From positions 409,870-473,869 of the forward strand of contig CABMJJ010000009.1 in assembly GCA_902386555.1 (NCBI GenBank): a stretch of 64,000 bases of DNA. The letters run 5' to 3'. The notes below the pieces were generated by a model that did no database searches, had not been told where the DNA came from, and saw only the letters and a list, made by a program, of their open reading frames with translations. Origin of the DNA: Candidatus Bilamarchaeum dharawalense. Lineage in GTDB: Archaea; Micrarchaeota; Micrarchaeia; Anstonellales; Bilamarchaeaceae. Of the stretch, positions 59,347-64,000 are shown piece by piece. Position 1 is the first letter of the stretch, and every line of letters starts with the position of its first letter. The position numbers and the translations under genes are program-made.

Positions 59347-61110
59347 TCAAACTGTTTCACTATCTCTCCTTTTGGGTTTAAGTCTTGACATTCTATTCCC
59401 TTCCAGTTCTCTAACTTTCTTTTCTAGTCCTTCGAATCCTTCTTTTTCGTATATTTTTAATATTTCATCTAGTCTTGTTTTACTTCTTCGGTTTATGTCA
59501 ATGATATATCTTGCTAATTTCTCAATCTTAGCTACCTTCTCATTGCCGGAACCCTTCATGTTCCTGAAGATATCCAACAAATCACTATCCAGGTCTGAAC
59601 CTATTATTTCATCCTCCTGCCCTGGGAATGTATTAAGCGAATAAATCACAGCATGAATTCCAGCAACCATCCCATAAATGTCCTCTATTGTTTTACATTC
59701 TTTTTTATCTACAATTTTCAGCGCAGCTTCAAACATATCCATGGTGTTTGTGTCTACTGTGTCTCTTGTGGCAACTATGGTTACATTGGCATCAGGAACA
59801 GTGCCAGTTTGAGGCGTTCCAAATGATGGTTGGGAAATGCCCCTAATTCCTGACATATTATTTCCATAGGTTGCCAGAATTCCAAATACCGCAGTAAGAA
59901 CATATGGGTTGTTCAGTCGTCTTTCCTCATCTTTTAGTATGGCTGCTTTGGCCAGTGTTTTTGCTATCGAACCTCCAATGTTTATACACAGGGCCTGTTG
60001 AATTGCAATTGCTGGGTAAAGAATCGTATATTTTAATGCCGAAGCAGCAATGCCTGCAGTCATCATAGCGAGAGCTGAAAGCGGAGCAGACCAGCTTACG
60101 TCGTATTGACCAGTAAGGTTTTTGTCCAAAACCGATTGTAGTCGCTCAAGGTTCTTAACTGCCAGATCGTCTATTATGCCAGTTATTCCACCAAGAAAAC
60201 CAATCACAAAGGCGCGCCCAAATCCAGCACGTATTGATTTATCATAATTCCCAATCAGTACTGATCCAAGAGACAAGTTTGCGTACACTATTTCCATATA
60301 TCTCTGTATCTCCGATAATGATCCAACTGACATATCCCCCAGCGGTTTGAATATCCCTTCTATTGTCGGACCCCAAAGCGAATTCATCAATCTTCGTTGT
60401 TGTTCAAACGCCTTCGGAAACGCCTTTTCAAAAGGCTGTTCTTTACTGAGGGCTGTATATATGGTAAGTAGAAATGCCTGTCCTAGGGTTTTATCTGCTG
60501 CATAAAGTACAGTGAACATCTGCATAAACTGTTTCTTTTCTGATTCTGTTAACTTTGGACTATTCATTACTACCTCGTAAATCGCATCAACATCAATCTT
60601 AATCTGGTCCAATCCAGATAGGAATGTGGTTACTGCGGAAGTGTCCACTTCCAGCACCGGTGTTGTTTGATTCATGGTAACTGTAGTAGTTGGTTTGGTC
60701 TCGGTAGGGGTCAACTCGGTTTCTTTTGCTCTTGGTATAATGGGTATTCCTTGAGGGCCCTCTACTTCTGGTTCTGCCATGGGAGCCCCCCCTTTAAAAC
60801 TTTTTAACAACCCGAGCAAATATTCCCGTTTATCCGGTGCCTTAAGAAATGCCGCATAGTTTTCCTCATTTGCGAATACATAATCGATGAGTGTTTTTAC
60901 TTTCGGGTTTTCTGCTTCTTTACCAAGAGACTTTATCATTTCAGCTTTTACAAAGCTGGCAAGGGCTGGTGACATCACTACGACTGCACTATCGGCTTCT
61001 CCCAAGGTTCTAAATCTCAGTTGCTTTGGGTTCAGCATTGTGGAATCTCGTGTAAAAAAAGAATCAAGTCTGTCCATACGTTCTGTTGATCTTAATCTTG
61101 GTTCGGCCAT
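59347..61110 (-). CDS. Large protein with central membrane segments, unknown function
   Basis: The 587-residue protein has no signal peptide. A Pro/Thr-rich linker lies near 110-150, several hydrophobic helices near 300-400 (FVIGFLGGITGIIDDLAV, ALAMMTAGIAASALKYTILYPAIAIQ) and a charged C-terminus (MSRLKPKRRDSETV). I recognise no family; it may be one of the lineage-specific large proteins such as that at 10022-11905. GGTGTTACG precedes the ATG. The end lies close to the convergent crtB stop. Confidence 0.5.
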   Translation of the reverse strand: MAEPRLRSTERMDRLDSFFTRDSTMLNPKQLRFRTLGEADSAVVVMSPALASFVKAEMIKSLGKEAENPKVKTLIDYVFANEENYAAFLKAPDKREYLLGLLKSFKGGAPMAEPEVEGPQGIPIIPRAKETELTPTETKPTTTVTMNQTTPVLEVDTSAVTTFLSGLDQIKIDVDAIYEVVMNSPKLTESEKKQFMQMFTVLYAADKTLGQAFLLTIYTALSKEQPFEKAFPKAFEQQRRLMNSLWGPTIEGIFKPLGDMSVGSLSEIQRYMEIVYANLSLGSVLIGNYDKSIRAGFGRAFVIGFLGGITGIIDDLAVKNLERLQSVLDKNLTGQYDVSWSAPLSALAMMTAGIAASALKYTILYPAIAIQQALCINIGGSIAKTLAKAAILKDEERRLNNPYVLTAVFGILATYGNNMSGIRGISQPSFGTPQTGTVPDANVTIVATRDTVDTNTMDMFEAALKIVDKKECKTIEDIYGMVAGIHAVIYSLNTFPGQEDEIIGSDLDSDLLDIFRNMKGSGNEKVAKIEKLARYIIDINRRSKTRLDEILKIYEKEGFEGLEKKVRELEGNRMSRLKPKRRDSETV

Positions 61111-61228
61111 CGTAACACCGAGTACTATCTACTTTAATTAATTTATTATATTCTTTGTTTTTGAATCTCCCCGTTGGCTGCATATAAATAAAAACTGCTT
61201 TTATCACCTTTGTAGCTATCGTGATGAA

Positions 61229-62446
61229 ATGGATATTCTTGGTTTGATTGAAGATGCGCGTTCTGCAACCCCCAGCCTGGCAAATCTATCGACCCAAGAA
61301 AAAAATCAACTGCTTCTTAGGATGGCGGATTCTATTGAAAAAAACACAAAAACAATTCTAGAGGCTAACCTCAGGGACTTGGCTGCTTCTAAATTATCAA
61401 AAAACGTGGAGGACCGACTACTACTCACGGAAGATCGCATCAGATTAATGGCACAGGATGTTCGAAAAGTGGCAACCCTTCCAGATCCAGTAGGCGAAGA
61501 AAAAAAATGGACCGTCCCCAGCGGTCTTACTATCCATCAAAACAAAGTTCCATTTGGAGTTATCGGCGTCATCTATGAAAACCGTCCAAATGTAACCATC
61601 GATATTGCTTCACTCTGTTTGAAAAGCGGGAATTCCTGCATTCTTAGGGGAAGTGCCAGTGCACTTACTACCAATCGTACCTTGGTGAAAGCCATCGAAC
61701 CCATACTACCTAAAGGTGCAGTATGCTTAGTTGATAGTGCTGATCGTTCTGCAGTGGAGATTATGCTAAAGGCAAGAGGCAAAATCGATCTTCTTATTCC
61801 TCGGGGCGGTGCTGAACTAATTAATCATGTTGTACAAAATTCCAGAGTGCCAATTATTGAAACAGGAACCGGCAATTGTCATGTTTATGTTGACGAAACA
61901 GCCGATCTTACTATGGCCGAGAAGATCATAATCAATGCCAAATGCCAAAGACCCAGTGTTTGCAATGCAGAAGAAAAATTGCTTGTTCATAAAAAAATAG
62001 CCGCCAAATTTATTCCAAGAATAGTAAAAGTGCTTAGAGAAAACAAGGTTGAAGTTCGTGGTTGTTCAGAAACTAAGAAAATCATTCCAGATGTTATTCT
62101 AGCTAAAGAAGAAGACTGGTCAAGAGAGTATCTTGATCTGATCATCGCCATTAGGGTTGTTTCTGACGTAGATGAAGCCATAGTCCACATAAATAAGTAC
62201 AATAGCAAGCACACGGAAGCCATAATCACCAAAAACAAGAACAATGCAGACAAATTTACTAAAAATGTTGATGCTGCTGTAGTTATGGTGAATGCGTCAA
62301 CCCGATTTACTGATGGTGGGCAATTTGGTTTTGGCGCAGAAGTTGGAATCAGTACTCAAAAATTACATTCCCGTGGTCCCATGGGGTTGGAAGCCCTGAC
62401 CTGTACAAAATATATTGTAGAAGGAACTGGACAGATACGAAACTGA
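61229..62446 (+). CDS. proA: Gamma-glutamyl phosphate reductase
   Basis: The 405-residue aldehyde-dehydrogenase-like enzyme makes glutamate semialdehyde for proline. The NADPH-binding region reads VPFGVIGVIYENRPNVTIDIASLCLKSGN and the catalytic Cys lies in KCQRPSVCNAEEKLL. C-terminal GGQFGFGAEVGISTQKLHSRGPMGLEALT is diagnostic. The start is preceded by CGTGATGAA, and a GCATATAAATA box lies near 61180-61190. The partner kinase gene proB is not in the window. proC follows. Confidence 0.96.
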   Translation: MDILGLIEDARSATPSLANLSTQEKNQLLLRMADSIEKNTKTILEANLRDLAASKLSKNVEDRLLLTEDRIRLMAQDVRKVATLPDPVGEEKKWTVPSGLTIHQNKVPFGVIGVIYENRPNVTIDIASLCLKSGNSCILRGSASALTTNRTLVKAIEPILPKGAVCLVDSADRSAVEIMLKARGKIDLLIPRGGAELINHVVQNSRVPIIETGTGNCHVYVDETADLTMAEKIIINAKCQRPSVCNAEEKLLVHKKIAAKFIPRIVKVLRENKVEVRGCSETKKIIPDVILAKEEDWSREYLDLIIAIRVVSDVDEAIVHINKYNSKHTEAIITKNKNNADKFTKNVDAAVVMVNASTRFTDGGQFGFGAEVGISTQKLHSRGPMGLEALTCTKYIVEGTGQIRN

Positions 62447-62507
62447 GGTGAAAAAATGCAGATGAATTTTTTCTTTATAAAAATAGGAATTTTTATGAGG
62501 TGAAAAA
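62447..62507 (+). promoter_or_regulatory. proA-proC junction with duplicated SD and hairpin
   Basis: The stretch GAGGTGAAAAAATG occurs twice, 52 nt apart: once right after the proA stop (ATG at 62456) and again for proC (ATG at 62508). Between them ATAAAAAT/ATTTTTAT with loop AGGA (62477-62496) forms a perfect hairpin that directly touches the second SD. Confidence 0.6.
62456..62503 (+). CDS. Possible 15-codon ORF between proA and proC
   Basis: The ORF (MQMNFFFIKIGIFMR) starts 9 nt after the proA stop, behind a perfect GAGGTG SD, runs through the hairpin and stops with TGA inside the proC SD. Its translation would open the hairpin and deliver ribosomes to proC. Position and strong SD support it; function is inferred. 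Confidence 0.4.
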   Translation: MQMNFFFIKIGIFMR

Positions 62508-63266
62508 ATGAGAATTGCGATTATTGGTGTTGGAAGACTCGGAACCATCATTGCCAAGGCATTATCCGAACACAACGAGGTGATTCTGGTTGATAAACAC
62601 CCGGAAGATCTTGTTACCCTAGCCGGTGATGTTGGTGCCAAGGCCACCGACGATATGACAGTCACCAAATTTGTGGATATTGCAGTTATATCAGTTAAAC
62701 CAACTCAGGTTGAGGAAGTAATCAAAAAAATTCCCGAGGCAAATCTGATTGTTTCCTGTGCTGCCGGCATTCCAATTAAAAAACTTGAAAGCTGGGGTGC
62801 TAAAAACATTATCCGAATCATGCCCAACATCTGTGCTGAAGTTGATCAAGCAGTAATTGCCTATGCCATGCATACTGAAACCGAGCGCAAGGAAAAGGTT
62901 TTCCTTACTGCTTTCACTGCACTGGGCATGTGTCTTAAGGTTGATGAACAACATCTTGATCCCATCACCGCAACTTCCGGGTCTGGCCCTGCATTCATGG
63001 CATATTTTGCGCAGGCCATGATAGAAGAAGCCGTTGCCAATGGTCTTACTGAAGAGGATGCTGAACTGGTTGTTGCCCAAACACTCATTGGTACTGGTAC
63101 CCTTATGAAAAGCGGTTGGACAACCAAAAAAATAATCGAGACTGTTGCCAGTCCTGGCGGCACCACCGAGGCCGGTCTAAAAATGCTTGATGAAAAAGGA
63201 ACAAACAAGGCAATTCACACAGCAGTTAAATTTGCAACTGAAAAGGCAAAAGAATTGGGCAAATAA
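62508..63266 (+). CDS. proC: Pyrroline-5-carboxylate reductase
   Basis: The 252-residue enzyme performs the last step of proline synthesis. It has the Rossmann start AIIGVGRLGTIIAKALSEH, a conserved middle IVSCAAGIPIKKLESW and the C-terminal family signature TSGSGPAFMAYFAQAMIEEAVANGL through ETVASPGGTTEAGLKML. It is co-transcribed with proA. GAGGTG lies 6 nt before the ATG, next to a hairpin. Confidence 0.96.
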   Translation: MRIAIIGVGRLGTIIAKALSEHNEVILVDKHPEDLVTLAGDVGAKATDDMTVTKFVDIAVISVKPTQVEEVIKKIPEANLIVSCAAGIPIKKLESWGAKNIIRIMPNICAEVDQAVIAYAMHTETERKEKVFLTAFTALGMCLKVDEQHLDPITATSGSGPAFMAYFAQAMIEEAVANGLTEEDAELVVAQTLIGTGTLMKSGWTTKKIIETVASPGGTTEAGLKMLDEKGTNKAIHTAVKFATEKAKELGK

Positions 63267-63282
63267 AAAAACTACGGTTGTC

Positions 63283-63330
63283 CTTGAACGTCAAAACGTT
63301 CAAGACAGTCAAGAAAGCTACGTTTTCTTG
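63283..63330. repeat. Two-hairpin dispersed repeat, copy 2
   Basis: CTTGAACGT/ACGTTCAAG with loop CAAA (63283-63304) is followed by ACAGTC and a second hairpin CAAGAAA/TTTCTTG (63310-63330). The first stem and linker match copy 1 (24003-24050), while the second stem differs and remains paired. It sits between the convergent ends of proC and the Pelota gene, where a terminator role would also fit. Confidence 0.75.
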
Positions 63331-63398
63331 CCATCTTTTTCAATCTCCTTTTTAATTTGCTAATCCCTTTTGAATCTCCTCTAGTTCAGTTGATAAAA

Positions 63399-64000
63399 TT
63401 ACTCACGAATCTTAAATTTCAATAATGCAGCTATTTTACCCATCCCCTTTAGTTTTGCTCCCGCATCACCTTCCGATGAGAAGACAACAATATCTGCTTT
63501 GTTTTGATCTGCAAGATCCACCACTGTCTCTGCTTCTGCGTCGGTTCGTAAATATTCATCCAAAACAAGTAATTTTTTTATGGCAAACGCCTCTGCAGCT
63601 TTTTTTACTTCTCTAATTCCATAAACTGCCTTACCGCCTTCTTTATACACATCAGCCATAAGCTCTTCGATAAGCTTCATTTCATTTTCAAATCTTTCTT
63701 CGCCCATAATTTTTTCTATTACTCCCCTATTGAACAGCTCATTAACTCCTGTTCTCTCCGCATAACTAACATTCTCAAAGGTTATTTTTTTCAGAAGTTC
63801 TGGTTTTTTCTTTTCAATGAATTTTTTCAAATTATCTTTAGTAAATCCAGGCCCAGCAATTACGTATTTTTCCGGGTGTCTTTCTATCTCTGCAGCAATT
63901 TTTCCAAAATATTCACCCTGGGTTTTGTCGTAGTTTTCGTCTCGTTTGCTTCCAGAGCTGTAGAATTCGGCACCATACTCCACTCCAAATGATCTGAGCA
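63399..64000 (-). CDS. pelA: Pelota, C-terminal part (runs off window end)
   Basis: About 200 residues are visible, open to the window edge (an in-frame GTG at 63983 is internal: upstream codons continue in frame). The central eRF1-like domain shows EKYVIAGPGFTKDNLKKFI and ITFENVSYAERTGVNELFNRG, and the C-terminal domain VYGIREVKKAAEAFAIKKLLVLDEYLR and DIVVFSSEGDAGAKLKGMGKIAALLKF. Pelota frees stalled ribosomes together with ABCE1. The N-terminal Sm-like domain lies outside the window. Confidence 0.92.
   Translation of the reverse strand, partial: LRSFGVEYGAEFYSSGSKRDENYDKTQGEYFGKIAAEIERHPEKYVIAGPGFTKDNLKKFIEKKKPELLKKITFENVSYAERTGVNELFNRGVIEKIMGEERFENEMKLIEELMADVYKEGGKAVYGIREVKKAAEAFAIKKLLVLDEYLRTDAEAETVVDLADQNKADIVVFSSEGDAGAKLKGMGKIAALLKFKIRE

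Overview
This window is archaeal chromosome, at about 40% GC by eye. The marker proteins are aIF5B, PCNA, Rad50, Pelota, archaeal-type TrpS and PheT, a split ADP-forming acetyl-CoA synthetase, archaeal FtsZ and an intron-containing tRNA. Initiation is of two kinds. First genes of transcripts often start leaderless about 25 nt below a TATA-like box, while genes inside operons use GGTG or GAGG Shine-Dalgarno (SD) sites. Many genes are short with overlapping ends, and there are many lineage-specific membrane or secreted proteins and small cysteine-rich proteins. This suggests a compact genome, perhaps of the DPANN/Diapherotrites kind; that placement is only an inference.

Layout. 1-9.5 kb: NAD kinase end, a membrane-anchored transglutaminase-like protein, ftsZ with a structured leader, a vapBC-like toxin-antitoxin pair, purQ, an HTH regulator, corA and pyrG on one divergent promoter, a Cys-rich surface protein and mscL. 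9.5-9.8 kb: a tRNA-Val(GAC) with two introns that share sequence. 9.8-20.4 kb: two unknown genes (the first, 9787-10029, HEAT-like), infB, a GNAT-like protein, a kinase/dCMP-deaminase fusion, pcn, a predicted pseudokinase and rad50. 20.4-32.2 kb: an envelope-rich block (DUF2207, PrsW, beta-propeller, transglutaminase lipoprotein, SdpI-like) plus an aminotransferase and a Nudix enzyme. 32.2-38.9 kb: trpB2 behind a candidate Trp leader peptide, PadR with an MFS transporter, ogg, a cobalamin adenosyltransferase, acdBA and an orphan Cas2-like protein. 38.9-46.7 kb: purF-pheT, two large lysozyme-like candidates, thiolase. 46.7-52.1 kb: a SpeD-like protein and the non-oxidative pentose phosphate genes rpe-tktN-tktC plus transaldolase, with a DUF35 protein. 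52.1-64 kb: GIDE-like protein, two degenerate Nudix-fold paralogs, Lrp, DUF4185 lipoprotein, trpS, an operon of tiny Cys-Cys-tail proteins, crtB, a large unknown, proA-proC and the Pelota C-terminus.

Together the metabolic genes point to de novo purine and pyrimidine synthesis (purF, purQ, pyrG, dCMP deaminase), proline synthesis (proA, proC; proB not seen), salvage-type tryptophan synthesis (trpB2 alone), ATP formation from acyl-CoA (acdAB), sugar interconversion for ribose (rpe, tkt, tal), and isoprenoid and carotenoid synthesis (thiolase, DUF35, crtB).

The most unusual signals are: (1) a short ORF with a Trp-x-Trp motif and competing hairpins in front of trpB2, resembling a bacterial trp attenuator; (2) perfect hairpins directly against the SD of ftsZ, pcn, rpe and proC, three of them with a tiny upstream ORF; (3) the two homologous tRNA introns; (4) a family of small secreted proteins ending in Cys-Cys, a hydrophobic segment and basic residues; (5) a dispersed two-hairpin repeat whose second stem covaries.
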